DNA from: Limimaricola sp027213785
Lineage (GTDB): Bacteria > Pseudomonadota > Alphaproteobacteria > Rhodobacterales > Rhodobacteraceae
Direction of reading: 5' to 3'
Assembly (NCBI RefSeq): GCF_050847355.1
Contig: NZ_CP193755.1
Location: 62,001-126,000 of the forward strand
Length of the DNA: 64,000 bases
Part shown: positions 34,810 to 42,466 of the stretch, piece by piece
How positions within the stretch are numbered: the first letter of the stretch is position 1
Layout of the letters: the number at the start of each line of letters is the position of its first letter
Translations under genes and position numbers: made by a program
Notes under the pieces: model-generated
What the model saw: only the letters and a program-made list of their open reading frames with translations
The model's database searches: none
Told to the model about the DNA's origin: nothing

Positions 34810-35154
34810 CTAGTCGGCCAGCCCCGGCTCGTCCAAAAGCGTCCGGCCCGCGCGGTCCTCGACCTCGATCACCCACAAATCGGGGTCGAAGCGTTTCTGC
34901 TTCTCGATGCTGGCATCGACCTCCGGCTCAGGCCCTTCGGCCAGCACGATCCAGGCCCGCGCCCCGGTCATCAGGTCGAGGCTGCGCTGATGGAGCCGCG
35001 CCTGCCCGTCGAGCGTGTTGGACTTGATCAGCACCGCGCCCGCCGTCTCGTCGCCCTTGGCGGTGACGAAGGCGGGGATGTCGTGCAGCCTGAGACGGGC
35101 CAGATAGGCGGAGACCCAGATGCCCGAGGCAAGCCGCGGCTCAGCCATTCCCAT
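34810..35154 (-). CDS. DUF1491 family protein
   Basis: A 112-114-residue protein of a family restricted mainly to alphaproteobacteria: EPRLASGIWVSAYLARLRLHDIPAFVTAKGD, AGAVLIKSNTLDGQARLHQRS and DLWVIEVEDRAGRTLLDEP are the conserved blocks. Function unknown. Two starts are possible (ATG 35154 or 35148); both overlap the 3' end of era, and the order era-DUF1491 is conserved in Rhodobacterales, so it is the last gene of the lepB-rnc-era transcript. Confidence 0.87.
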   Translation of the reverse strand: MGMAEPRLASGIWVSAYLARLRLHDIPAFVTAKGDETAGAVLIKSNTLDGQARLHQRSLDLMTGARAWIVLAEGPEPEVDASIEKQKRFDPDLWVIEVEDRAGRTLLDEPGLAD

Positions 35155-36178
35155 CGCGGAAATCGAGGCCCATCTCGGAATAGCGTTCCTTTTCCTCGAG
35201 CCAGTTCGGTCGCACCTTCACCTGCAGGAACAGGTGCACCTTTCGTCCGAGAAACTCCGCCAGCTCCTCGCGTGCGGCCTTGGAGACGGCCTTGATCGTC
35301 TCGCCGCCCTTGCCCAGAACGATACCCTTATGGCCCTCGCGGGCGACATAGATCATCTGGTCGATGCGGGCCGAGCCGTCCTCGCGCTCCTGCCAGCTCT
35401 CGGTTTCGACCGTCAGCTCGTAGGGCAGCTCCTGATGCAGCCTGAGCGTCAGCTTCTCGCGCGTCATCTCGGCGGCGATCATCCGCAGCGGCAGGTCGGC
35501 AAGCTGGTCCTCGGGATAAAGCCAGGGACTTTCGGGCATTTCGGCGCCGAGCCATTCCTTCAGATCGGCGGCACCGTGGCCGCGCTCGGCCGAGATCATG
35601 AAGGTCTTCACGAAGGGATGCGCGGCGTTGCAGTCCTGCGCGAGCTTCAGCAGCGCCTCGGATTTCACCTTGTCGATCTTGTTGATGGCGAGCGCCACCG
35701 GCTTGCGACCGAGCCGCTCGGGCAGGGAGTCGAGGATCGCCCTCACGCCGTCGGTGATGCCGCGATGCGCCTCGATCAGCAGAACCACCATGTCGGCATC
35801 GGCGACGCCGCTCCAGGCAGCGGCGACCATCGCGCGGTCGAGCCTGCGGCGCGGCCGGAACAGCCCCGGCGTGTCGACGAAGACGATCTGCGAGCGCCCC
35901 TCCATCGCGACGCCGCGGATGCGGGCGCGGGTGGTCTGCACCTTGTGGGTGACGATCGACACCTTGGCGCCGACCATACGGTTCAGCAGGGTCGACTTGC
36001 CGGCGTTCGGCTCGCCGATTAGCGCCACGTAACCGGCGCGGGTCGGGCCATCCTCGCCATGCTGGTCGCCGCCGATCGGCGCGCCCGGCAGGTCATCCTC
36101 GTGCAGCGCCTCGGGGCCTGCGCCCTGAGCGGCGCCCGGGGTGTCCTCGCCTTCCGGCGTCTGGTCGTGCTCGCTCAT
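35141..36178 (-). CDS. era: GTPase Era with N-terminal acidic extension
   Basis: A 345-residue GTPase for 30S ribosome assembly and 16S rRNA 3' processing. G1 GEPNAGKST (55-63), G3 DTPG, G4 NKID and the C-terminal KH domain (IYVAREGHKGIVLGKGGETIKAVSK) are intact. E. coli Era starts its G1 near residue 15. Here about 40 acidic, Gly/Pro-rich residues precede it, giving an unusual disordered tail. No alternative start codon lies close before the GTPase fold, and ATG 36178 overlaps the rnc stop (4 bases), so the tail is probably translated. Confidence 0.95.
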   Translation of the reverse strand: MSEHDQTPEGEDTPGAAQGAGPEALHEDDLPGAPIGGDQHGEDGPTRAGYVALIGEPNAGKSTLLNRMVGAKVSIVTHKVQTTRARIRGVAMEGRSQIVFVDTPGLFRPRRRLDRAMVAAAWSGVADADMVVLLIEAHRGITDGVRAILDSLPERLGRKPVALAINKIDKVKSEALLKLAQDCNAAHPFVKTFMISAERGHGAADLKEWLGAEMPESPWLYPEDQLADLPLRMIAAEMTREKLTLRLHQELPYELTVETESWQEREDGSARIDQMIYVAREGHKGIVLGKGGETIKAVSKAAREELAEFLGRKVHLFLQVKVRPNWLEEKERYSEMGLDFRDGNG

Positions 36179-36855
36179 TCGCTCACCCGTTTCAAAAGCG
36201 CGGCCGCGGCCGCCTGTTCCGCCTGCCGTTTCGACCCCGCAGTGGCACTCTCCGCGGCGCCGGAGGCCAGCCTGACCTCGATCGTGAAGACCGGCGCGTG
36301 GTCCGGTCCCTCGCGGTCGGTCTCCGCATAGGCAGGGGGCGGCTCGCCGCGCGCCTGCGCCCATTCCTGAAGCGCGGTCTTGGGATCGCGCGCATCTTCC
36401 TCGACCCGGTTCACCCGGTCGCCCCAGAGCCCGCGCACCACCCGCTTGGCCGCCTCGAAGCCCGCATCGAGATAGACCGCGGCGATCACCGCCTCCATCG
36501 CATCGGCGAGCAGCGCCTCCTTGCGGCGGCCGCCGGACTTCATCTCGGAGCGTCCCAGCCGCAGCACCGCGCCGATCTCGATCTCGCGGGCCACCTCGGC
36601 GCAGGTCTCGCGGCGCACCAGCGCATTGAAGCGCGGCGCGATCTGGCCCTCGGTGGCGTTTCGATCCGCCTCGAGCAGCGCCTCGGCCATCACCAGGCCC
36701 AGCACCCGGTCGCCCAGGAATTCGAGCCGCTGGTTGTCATCGCGCATCGGCCCGGAGATCGAGCCATGGGTGACGGCGCGCGACAGCAGCTCAGGGCGCG
36801 AAAACTCGTGCCCCAGCCGGGCCGCGAAGGCACGGAGTTCGGCCGAAAGCTTCAC
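36175..36855 (-). CDS. rnc: Ribonuclease III
   Basis: A 226-residue double-strand-specific endoribonuclease that processes rRNA precursors and structured mRNAs. The catalytic domain has NQRLEFLGDRVLGL (Glu45 and Asp49; the first acid of the E. coli signature is Gln42 here) and LLADAMEAVIAAVYLDAG. The dsRNA-binding domain is about 155-225 (DPKTALQEWAQARG). It overlaps lepB upstream and era downstream by 4 bases each, giving the classical lepB-rnc-era coupling. Confidence 0.96.
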   Translation of the reverse strand: MKLSAELRAFAARLGHEFSRPELLSRAVTHGSISGPMRDDNQRLEFLGDRVLGLVMAEALLEADRNATEGQIAPRFNALVRRETCAEVAREIEIGAVLRLGRSEMKSGGRRKEALLADAMEAVIAAVYLDAGFEAAKRVVRGLWGDRVNRVEEDARDPKTALQEWAQARGEPPPAYAETDREGPDHAPVFTIEVRLASGAAESATAGSKRQAEQAAAAALLKRVSE

Positions 36856-37703
36856 TCGACCGCCTTGAAGAAGCGGTCGGAGCGCCAGGTCCAGAAGGCC
36901 AGCATCGAGCGGCCCGCCGAGGAGAACATGATCCGGTCGGCCCGGCCCACGAGATCCTCGAAGGGCACGAAGCCCACGCCGCGCGCGTTCTGCGGCACCC
37001 GGCTGTCGGTCGAGTTGTCGCGGTTGTCGCCCATGAAGAACAGATGCCCCTCGGGAACGGTGTAGACGCCGGTATTGTCCGACGACTGCGTGGTAATGTC
37101 GAGGACGTCATGGCTGCGCCCGTTGGGCAGCGTCTCGGTATAGCGGGTCTTCTCGCAGGTGGCTCCCATGCCGACCGCGCCGTTGCGGCAGCGCGGCAGC
37201 AGGCCCTGCGGCCCCTGCCGTTCCATCACCTCGGTAAAGGTGCCGGCGGGCTCGAGGCCCACCGCCTCGTCATTGATGAAGAGCCGCCCGTCGCGGACCT
37301 GGATCCGGTCGCCGGGCAGGCCGATGGCGCGCTTGATGAAATCCTCTCCGGTCACGGGGTGGCGGAACACCACCACGTCGCCGCGCTCGGGGTATTCGCC
37401 CCAGAGCCGGTCGTTGTCGCCCTTGGCCCAGCCGCAGACATCCTCGGCCGAGATGTCGATGCCGATCGAATCCAGCCGTACCGAGGGGCAGGAGGCGTAG
37501 GAGTAGCCATAGGCCATCTTGTTGACGAAGAGGAAATCGCCGATCAGCAGCGTGTCCTTCATCGAGCCCGAGGGAATCCAGAACGGCTGGAAGAACAGGG
37601 TGCGGAAGATGCCCGCGATCAGCAGCGCCCAGAACACCGTCTTGACGGTTTCCCACACGCTGTGGACGAAGCCCTGCTTCTCGGTATCGGATCTGCTGGC
37701 CAT
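36852..37703 (-). CDS. lepB: Signal peptidase I
   Basis: A 283-residue membrane serine peptidase that removes signal peptides of exported proteins. One hydrophobic anchor (about 17-35) precedes FWIPSGSMKDTLLIGDFLFVNK with catalytic Ser47 and RGDVVVFRHPVTGEDFIKRAIGLPGD with the general base Lys124. The FFMGDNRDNSTDSR box is also present. ATG 37703 is 77 bases downstream of the MFS gene stop, so lepB may also have its own promoter. Its stop overlaps the rnc start. Confidence 0.96.
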   Translation of the reverse strand: MASRSDTEKQGFVHSVWETVKTVFWALLIAGIFRTLFFQPFWIPSGSMKDTLLIGDFLFVNKMAYGYSYASCPSVRLDSIGIDISAEDVCGWAKGDNDRLWGEYPERGDVVVFRHPVTGEDFIKRAIGLPGDRIQVRDGRLFINDEAVGLEPAGTFTEVMERQGPQGLLPRCRNGAVGMGATCEKTRYTETLPNGRSHDVLDITTQSSDNTGVYTVPEGHLFFMGDNRDNSTDSRVPQNARGVGFVPFEDLVGRADRIMFSSAGRSMLAFWTWRSDRFFKAVE

Positions 37704-37780
37704 GCGATGGGTCCCTCGGGGTTTCGGGGCTACATGCGGGGGGCGGGGGGATTAGTCAAGGAAACCGCCAGAGGCGCCAT

Positions 37781-38998
37781 CTAGCGCGCGCGAAACCGCA
37801 AGGCCAGCCCCAGCGCCGCCAGCGCGATCACGAGCGTGATCGCGGCACCCGCGACGAAGGCCGCGCCGACGGACACCGCCTCGGCCAGCGCCGCACCGAG
37901 GAACGGCGCGATCAGCAGCGCCGCCATGTTCGCCGCCTCCGACAGCGCCGAGACCCGGCCGACCCCGCCCGCATTGGCCCCCGACTGGATCAGCGCCCTG
38001 TAGGGTACGAGCGCCAGCGCCGACACCACGCCCGCCAGCGCGAACAGGGCCAGAAGTAGCGGTAGCGGCGCGAGCCAGTCCGCGATCTCGGCCAGGCCGA
38101 TGCCGCCGAGAATCAGCGCCGAGGCGAGATTGCCCGCCGCGACGGTGCCAAAGGCGCCGGATATGCCACGCGTGCCGCCCAAGAGCAGCCCGCCCAGAAC
38201 GCCACCGGTCCCGAGGGCGGCAAGGCACAGGCCGAGCGCCGTCGCGTCCTGCCCCAGCGCTTCGATCAACGGCGCGATCAGCGTGTCGTAGAAGAACATC
38301 GCGAAAAAGCCGAGCGCCATCAGCGTGATCGCGGCACCCAGCACCGGGCTCTGGCGTACCAGCCGCATCCCCTCGGCGATGTCGTGCAGGATCGGGCGCG
38401 GCGCACGGGCCGGGCCCGGACGCTCGAACGGATCGAGACGCGACAGCACCACGCCCGCCAGCACCGAAACGGCGGCGTTGAAAGCGAAGACCCCTTGCGG
38501 GTCGAGAAAGGCCAGCATCGCGCCGCCCAGCGCAGGTGCGGCGATCTTGCTCGACTGATTGATCGAATGGCTGAGCCCGTTGGCAAAGACCAGATCGGCC
38601 TCCATGGTACGGGCCTGAAGTGCCGCCTGCTTGGCGGGCGAAAAGAAGGCGTCGGCGCAACCGCGCGCGAAGATGATGGTGACGAGCACCTGCCAGTTCG
38701 GCGCGAGGATCAGCGCGGCCGTCGCCATAGCGCGGCCGATATTGGACCAGACCAGCACCCGGTTCAGATCGAGCCGGTCGACCAGCGCGCCGGCGAAAAG
38801 ACCGACCGTCAGATAGGGCAGGCCCAGCCCCACCGCGAGCCACGCATAGGCATGGGTGGGCGCGGACCAGGTGAAGGTCAGAAGCGCGGTCACGGCGACG
38901 AAATCGAGCCAGTCGGCGAAATCCGCGGGTAGCTGCGCCAACAGAAGCGGTCCGAGACCGCGATTGCCCCCGACCCGTCTGCGCGTCGCCGCGAGCAT
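37781..38998 (-). CDS. MFS transporter inserted between acpS and lepB
   Basis: A 405-residue permease with about 12 hydrophobic segments. It has an MFS loop motif (GALVDRLDLNRVLV, between helices 2 and 3) and a second-half equivalent, resembling the MFS_3/enterobactin-exporter-like group. The substrate is unknown. Its ATG overlaps the acpS stop by one base (TGATG), so it is translationally coupled to acpS, although in most relatives acpS is followed directly by lepB. Codon pattern and GC look like the neighbours. Confidence 0.87.
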   Translation of the reverse strand: MLAATRRRVGGNRGLGPLLLAQLPADFADWLDFVAVTALLTFTWSAPTHAYAWLAVGLGLPYLTVGLFAGALVDRLDLNRVLVWSNIGRAMATAALILAPNWQVLVTIIFARGCADAFFSPAKQAALQARTMEADLVFANGLSHSINQSSKIAAPALGGAMLAFLDPQGVFAFNAAVSVLAGVVLSRLDPFERPGPARAPRPILHDIAEGMRLVRQSPVLGAAITLMALGFFAMFFYDTLIAPLIEALGQDATALGLCLAALGTGGVLGGLLLGGTRGISGAFGTVAAGNLASALILGGIGLAEIADWLAPLPLLLALFALAGVVSALALVPYRALIQSGANAGGVGRVSALSEAANMAALLIAPFLGAALAEAVSVGAAFVAGAAITLVIALAALGLALRFRAR

Positions 38999-39405
38999 CA
39001 ATGCCCTGCGAGGGGCCGTGCCTCGATCACCACGAAAGCCTGGGCCCAGGGGTGGTCGTCGGTCAGCGTGACGTGGATGATCGCCTCGTGGCCCACGGGG
39101 GTCATCGCGTCGAGCCGTTCCCGGGCCCAGCCCGTCACCTCCATCACCGGCTGGCCGGTGCGAAGGTTCGACACCGCCATGTCCTTCCAAGCGATGCCCA
39201 TGCGCAGGCCGGTGCCCAGCGCCTTGGAACAGGCCTCCTTGGCGGCCCAGCGCTTGGCATAGGTGCCGGCCACGTCGCGGCGGCGCTCGGCCTTGGCCTG
39301 TTCGACCGGGGTGAAGACACGATTGCGAAACCGGTCGCCATGGCGTTCGAGGACGCCGGCGATGCGGTCGATATTCGCGAGGTCGGTGCCGATGCCCAGT
39401 ATCAT
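38998..39405 (-). CDS. acpS: Holo-[acyl-carrier-protein] synthase
   Basis: A 135-residue phosphopantetheinyl transferase that loads 4'-phosphopantetheine on acyl carrier protein for fatty-acid synthesis. Magnesium-binding residues: Asp8 in MILGIGTDLANIDRI and Glu57 in KRWAAKEACSKALGTGL. ATG 39405 matches the family N-terminus; the longer in-frame reading upstream is non-coding. A Rho-independent terminator of the DUF2383 gene lies upstream (39468-39497), so acpS must be served by a promoter in 39406-39467 or by read-through. Confidence 0.95.
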   Translation of the reverse strand: MILGIGTDLANIDRIAGVLERHGDRFRNRVFTPVEQAKAERRRDVAGTYAKRWAAKEACSKALGTGLRMGIAWKDMAVSNLRTGQPVMEVTGWARERLDAMTPVGHEAIIHVTLTDDHPWAQAFVVIEARPLAGH

Positions 39406-39467
39406 GGGCCTTGGGTAGCCGATGCCGGGAGGGCGGGCAATCTGTGTGGGGATCGAGGCCAGCGCCG

Positions 39468-39497
39468 AAAAAGCGCCGCCCCCGGGGGGGACGGCGC
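39468..39497 (-). terminator. Rho-independent terminator of the DUF2383 gene
   Basis: On the minus strand, 39497-39473 folds into an 11-bp stem (GCGCCGTCCCC/GGGGCGGCGC region, one G-T pair, 3-base loop), directly followed by five T (39472-39468). It sits 25 bases after the DUF2383 stop and before acpS. Confidence 0.85.
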
Positions 39498-39521
39498 CTT
39501 CGGAACCGAAAGGGCGGTGGA

Positions 39522-39962
39522 TCAGGCCGCGTGGCGCATCTTCTCGGAGCGCGCCTCGCTCAGCGCCTTTTCGACATCGGCACGCTGGGTGGCGAGGAAG
39601 GACCATTCCGGCTTGCCGGCGGTGGCCTCGATCGCCTCGTCATAGAGCTTCAGGAGCTGCTCTTCGCCATTGATGATCTCGTCATAGACCGCCTCGTCGT
39701 CGCCGGTCAGCGAATCCTTGAGAGACAGCCAGCCACGATGCGCCGCGGCGGCGGTGGAGCCGCTCTCGCTCACCTCGACGCCCTCGGCGCCAAGCTGGCG
39801 ATGGATCACGGTGTGGAATTGCTCGCGCTCGGCGATGCGGCGGTCGAAGAAGCCGACGAAGCCGCGCTCGTCCTTCACTTCCTCGCGCGAGTGCTTGTAG
39901 CCGTCGCGGCTGTCGATGACGCGGGTGTGCAGTTTCTTGAGAGTGTCGAGATGGTCGGCCAT
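39522..39962 (-). CDS. DUF2383 / PA2169-family four-helix-bundle protein
   Basis: A 146-residue soluble protein with the ferritin-like helical-bundle pattern of DUF2383: DTLKKLHTRVIDSRDGYKHSREEV, RRIAEREQFHTVIHRQLGAEG, EAVYDEIINGEEQLLKLYDEAIE. PA2169-type proteins are of unknown function and often appear in stress-related settings. ATG 39962 has GGAGG at 7-base spacing; the upstream in-frame reading is not needed. A strong terminator follows. Together with the chaplin-like gene it interrupts the pdxJ-acpS order. Confidence 0.85.
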   Translation of the reverse strand: MADHLDTLKKLHTRVIDSRDGYKHSREEVKDERGFVGFFDRRIAEREQFHTVIHRQLGAEGVEVSESGSTAAAAHRGWLSLKDSLTGDDEAVYDEIINGEEQLLKLYDEAIEATAGKPEWSFLATQRADVEKALSEARSEKMRHAA

Positions 39963-40078
39963 GATGTCCTCCATGTCATGTTTTCGCCCGCAAGGGGCTT
40001 CGGGATAACAACGCCCAACACCGATGATCGGTCCTGATTCGGTGGGAAAAATTGCTGTATCCACGGGTGTTTGGGAGC

Positions 40079-40109
40079 AAGAGAAAGCGCCCGGCCCGTG
40101 GCCGGACGC
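40079..40109 (-). terminator. Rho-independent terminator of the chaplin-like gene
   Basis: On the minus strand 40109-40087 forms a 10-bp stem (GCGTCCGGCC/GGCCGGGCGC, one U-G pair, 3-base loop) followed by TTTCTCTT (40086-40079). It begins 25 bases after the stop of the 40134-40784 gene. Confidence 0.8.
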
Positions 40110-40133
40110 TCCCTTTGGGTCGTACTGGACGAA

Positions 40134-40784
40134 TCAGCTGTCGGTCGCGTCTTCGGCGGTCTCCTCGAGGTTGTCCTGCGCGTCCTCGGCGGTCTCCTCG
40201 ACGTTATCGAGGGCGTTCTCGCCAGTCTCGACCGTGTTCTCGGCGGCTTCCTCGGCGTTCTCCACCGTGTTCTCCGCCGCGTCCTCGGCCGCATCCGTTG
40301 CGTTGGTCATGTCACTGTCACTCAGGCCCGCGGTGTCGATGCCGTTCTCGGCGGCGGTCTCCTGATCGATCTCGCAGGCGCTGTCGTCGGTGCCCTTGAT
40401 CTGCTGGGCGATCACGTTGGCGTCGACGTCGCAGACATTGGCGGCCACGCCCACCGGCACCTGAACGGTGTTGCCATCGACCGAGAGATTGACGAGGCCT
40501 TCCTGCTGGCCGTTGCCCGACCCGCCATTCGAACCGGTATCGATGCCGTTCGCGGCAGCGGTTTCCTGGTCGATTTCACAGGCGGTCTTGTCCGATCCCA
40601 CGAATTGGCCGGACAGCACGTTGACGTCGAGATCGCAGACATTGGCCGCGACGCTCACCGGCACCTGCACGGTGTTGTCGTCCACGGATATGTTGACGAG
40701 GCCCTCCTGACCCTGGGCAAAGGCGCCCGAGGCGGCGACGGTGAGGGCAGCGGCGGCGACGAGACTCTTGGACTTCATGAACAT
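40134..40784 (-). CDS. Secreted protein with two chaplin-like repeats and an acidic tail
   Basis: A 216-residue protein of unknown function. Signal peptide 1-23 (ASGAFA). Residues 26-83 and 94-151 are two copies of a 58-residue repeat, about 76% identical by eye: QEGLVN(I/L)SVD, NTVQVPV, VAANVC, then ACEIDQETAA. Each has two Cys 19 apart (50/69; 118/137). The VQVPV...NVC...VNV...C pattern recalls actinobacterial chaplins, which form hydrophobic amyloid surface layers. Residues 160-216 are an acidic Ala/Glu/Asn-rich amphipathic tail with 11-residue-like periodicity. ATG 40784 has AAGGA 6 bases upstream; ATG 40778 is also possible. It has its own terminator and an 18-bp palindrome upstream. Confidence 0.8.
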   Translation of the reverse strand: MFMKSKSLVAAAALTVAASGAFAQGQEGLVNISVDDNTVQVPVSVAANVCDLDVNVLSGQFVGSDKTACEIDQETAAANGIDTGSNGGSGNGQQEGLVNLSVDGNTVQVPVGVAANVCDVDANVIAQQIKGTDDSACEIDQETAAENGIDTAGLSDSDMTNATDAAEDAAENTVENAEEAAENTVETGENALDNVEETAEDAQDNLEETAEDATDS

Positions 40785-40936
40785 AATCGTTCCTTTCCTC
40801 CAGTATTCTGACCGGCCGGGGCAGTTAGGGGGGTGAGTGGGCCCCGGCGGTCTCGAAGGGCAGAACGGCTGCGACGGCGTCTCGTTCCTGCCGGTTTTTC
40901 AGGCAGCGCCGCGATGCCCCACCGTCTGGCAGAAAA

Positions 40937-40954
40937 TTGCCAAGGCCTTGGCAA
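40937..40954. promoter_or_regulatory. 18-bp perfect palindrome upstream of the chaplin-like gene
   Basis: TTGCCAAGGCCTTGGCAA, 152 bases before the start of the chaplin-like gene and 67 bases downstream of the pdxJ stop. An 18-base perfect dyad with no flanking terminator features is typical of an operator for a dimeric regulator. It does not fit the FnrL, LexA or Irr consensus known to me. Confidence 0.5.
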
Positions 40955-41021
40955 AGACTTGCGAAAACCGGCCCTTGCCACGTGAAGGCGGAAATCGTGA
41001 TCGCCCGAAGCGGGAACCCGT

Positions 41022-41774
41022 TCAGCGCAACACTCGCCGCGCGGCCTCCATCCGGCGACGCATCTCGGCGATGGCGGGCGACAGCCCGCGGAAGATCGCC
41101 TCGCCGATCAGGAAATGGCCGATGTTCAATTCGCGAACTTCCGGCAGCCCGGCGATCGGCCCGACCGTGTCATAGGTCAGCCCGTGCCCGGCATGCACTT
41201 CGAGGCCGAGCGCATGGGCATGGGTCGCCATATCGGTGATCTTCGCCAGTTCGGCGTCGCGCGTGGCGGTATCCCCGGCCGCATGGGCGTCGCAATAGGC
41301 CCCGGTATGCAACTCCACGACCTGCGCGCCGATCCGGGCGGCGGCATCGATCTGCGGCCGGTCGGCGGCGATGAAGATCGATACCCGGCAGCCCGCCTCG
41401 CGCAGGGGCGCGATGAAATGTGCCAGCCGGTTCTCGTCCTTCGCGACTTCGAGTCCGCCTTCGGTGGTGCGCTCCTCGCGCTTTTCGGGAACGATGCAGA
41501 CGGCGTGGGGCCGGTGCCGCAGCGCGATCGCCTGCATTTCATCGGTAGCGGCCATTTCGAAGTTGAGCGGCACCTTCAGCGCCGCCATCAGCGCCTCGAT
41601 ATCGGCATCGGAGATGTGGCGGCGATCCTCGCGCAGATGCGCGGTGATGCCGTCGGCGCCCGCCTCCTCGGCGAGCTTCGCCGCCCGCACCGGGGAGGGC
41701 GTGTCGCCACCGCGCGCGTTGCGCACCGTGGCCACGTGGTCGATGTTCACGCCGAGCCTGAGATCCGTCATCAT
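41022..41774 (-). CDS. pdxJ: Pyridoxine 5'-phosphate synthase
   Basis: A 250-residue TIM-barrel enzyme joining 3-amino-1-hydroxyacetone phosphate and deoxyxylulose phosphate to make pyridoxine phosphate (vitamin B6). The signature blocks are LRLGVNIDHVATVRNARGG at the N-terminus, GITAHLREDRRHISDADI, VCIVPEKREERTTEGGL and GHGLTYDTV with HFLIGEAIFRGL. Two adjacent ATG codons (41774 and 41771) may start it. It is downstream of DUF2062 with a 21-base gap, as in other Rhodobacterales, but acpS is displaced by two genes. Confidence 0.96.
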   Translation of the reverse strand: MMTDLRLGVNIDHVATVRNARGGDTPSPVRAAKLAEEAGADGITAHLREDRRHISDADIEALMAALKVPLNFEMAATDEMQAIALRHRPHAVCIVPEKREERTTEGGLEVAKDENRLAHFIAPLREAGCRVSIFIAADRPQIDAAARIGAQVVELHTGAYCDAHAAGDTATRDAELAKITDMATHAHALGLEVHAGHGLTYDTVGPIAGLPEVRELNIGHFLIGEAIFRGLSPAIAEMRRRMEAARRVLR

Positions 41775-41795
41775 CTGTCTCCTTTGGGGCGCAGA

Positions 41796-42452
41796 CTAGT
41801 CCGGTCCCGCCGCCCCGTCAGCCGGGGTGGACGGGTTTTTTCCAAGCGCCTGCAGCTTGGCGCGCAGCTTGCGGCGGCGGCGGTTCTGGTAGGCCGAGAT
41901 CACCGGCACGAAGAGCCAGTAGCTGGCGAAGGCCGAAATCAGCCCCGGCAGGATGCCCCCCACAAGATAGGGCAGGAACACGTCGTCATAAAACAGCGCC
42001 AGCCCCCGCCAATCGGCGCGGTCGGGGCCGAACAGCGCCCCGAAATTGTGCCACAGATCCTGCCCGGCGGCACCGAACTTGCCCATCAGGGAGGTCTCGA
42101 TGTCGCGATGCGGCGGCCGGCCCATGATGAAATAGCCGGTCTGCAACGCCACCACGCCGATCGGCACATAGGTGAGCGGGTTGCCGAAGAAGGTGCCGAG
42201 CAGCGCCGCCAGCATGTTGCCCCGGCCGATCTTGGCAAAGATCACGGCGATGATGAAATGCAGCCCGTAGAACGGGGTCCAGCTCGCCAGCACCCCGGCG
42301 AAGATGCCGCGCCCGATCTTCTCGGGCGTGTCGGGCAGGCGTTGCAACCGGTGCTTCACGTAGCCGAAGGCGCGGCGCCAGCCGCCCCTCGGATAGAGCG
42401 CCTCGGCCACCGCGCGGCCCACCGACCGCCTGTCGCGCCGCTTGAAGACCAC
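41796..42452 (-). CDS. DUF2062 family membrane protein
   Basis: A 218-residue protein with three or four hydrophobic segments and the DUF2062 pattern IGRGIFAGVLASWTPFYGLHFIIAVIFAKIGRGNMLAALLGTFFGNPLTYVPI near the first helices. The N-terminus is basic (VVFKRRDRRSVGRAV). The start is GTG 42452 with GGGAG 8 bases upstream, placed 14 bases after the rsh stop. The family is of unknown function, often beside pdxJ or rsh in alphaproteobacteria, so co-transcription is likely. Confidence 0.85.
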   Translation of the reverse strand: MVFKRRDRRSVGRAVAEALYPRGGWRRAFGYVKHRLQRLPDTPEKIGRGIFAGVLASWTPFYGLHFIIAVIFAKIGRGNMLAALLGTFFGNPLTYVPIGVVALQTGYFIMGRPPHRDIETSLMGKFGAAGQDLWHNFGALFGPDRADWRGLALFYDDVFLPYLVGGILPGLISAFASYWLFVPVISAYQNRRRRKLRAKLQALGKNPSTPADGAAGPD

Positions 42453-42466
42453 GCGCGCGCTCCCGC

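Noticed and set aside
36175..36855. Inactive RNase III because the first signature acid is Gln
   Set aside because: The essential Glu45, Asp49 and the downstream Asp/Glu pair are intact, and Gln at this place is, from memory, common in alphaproteobacterial RNase III.
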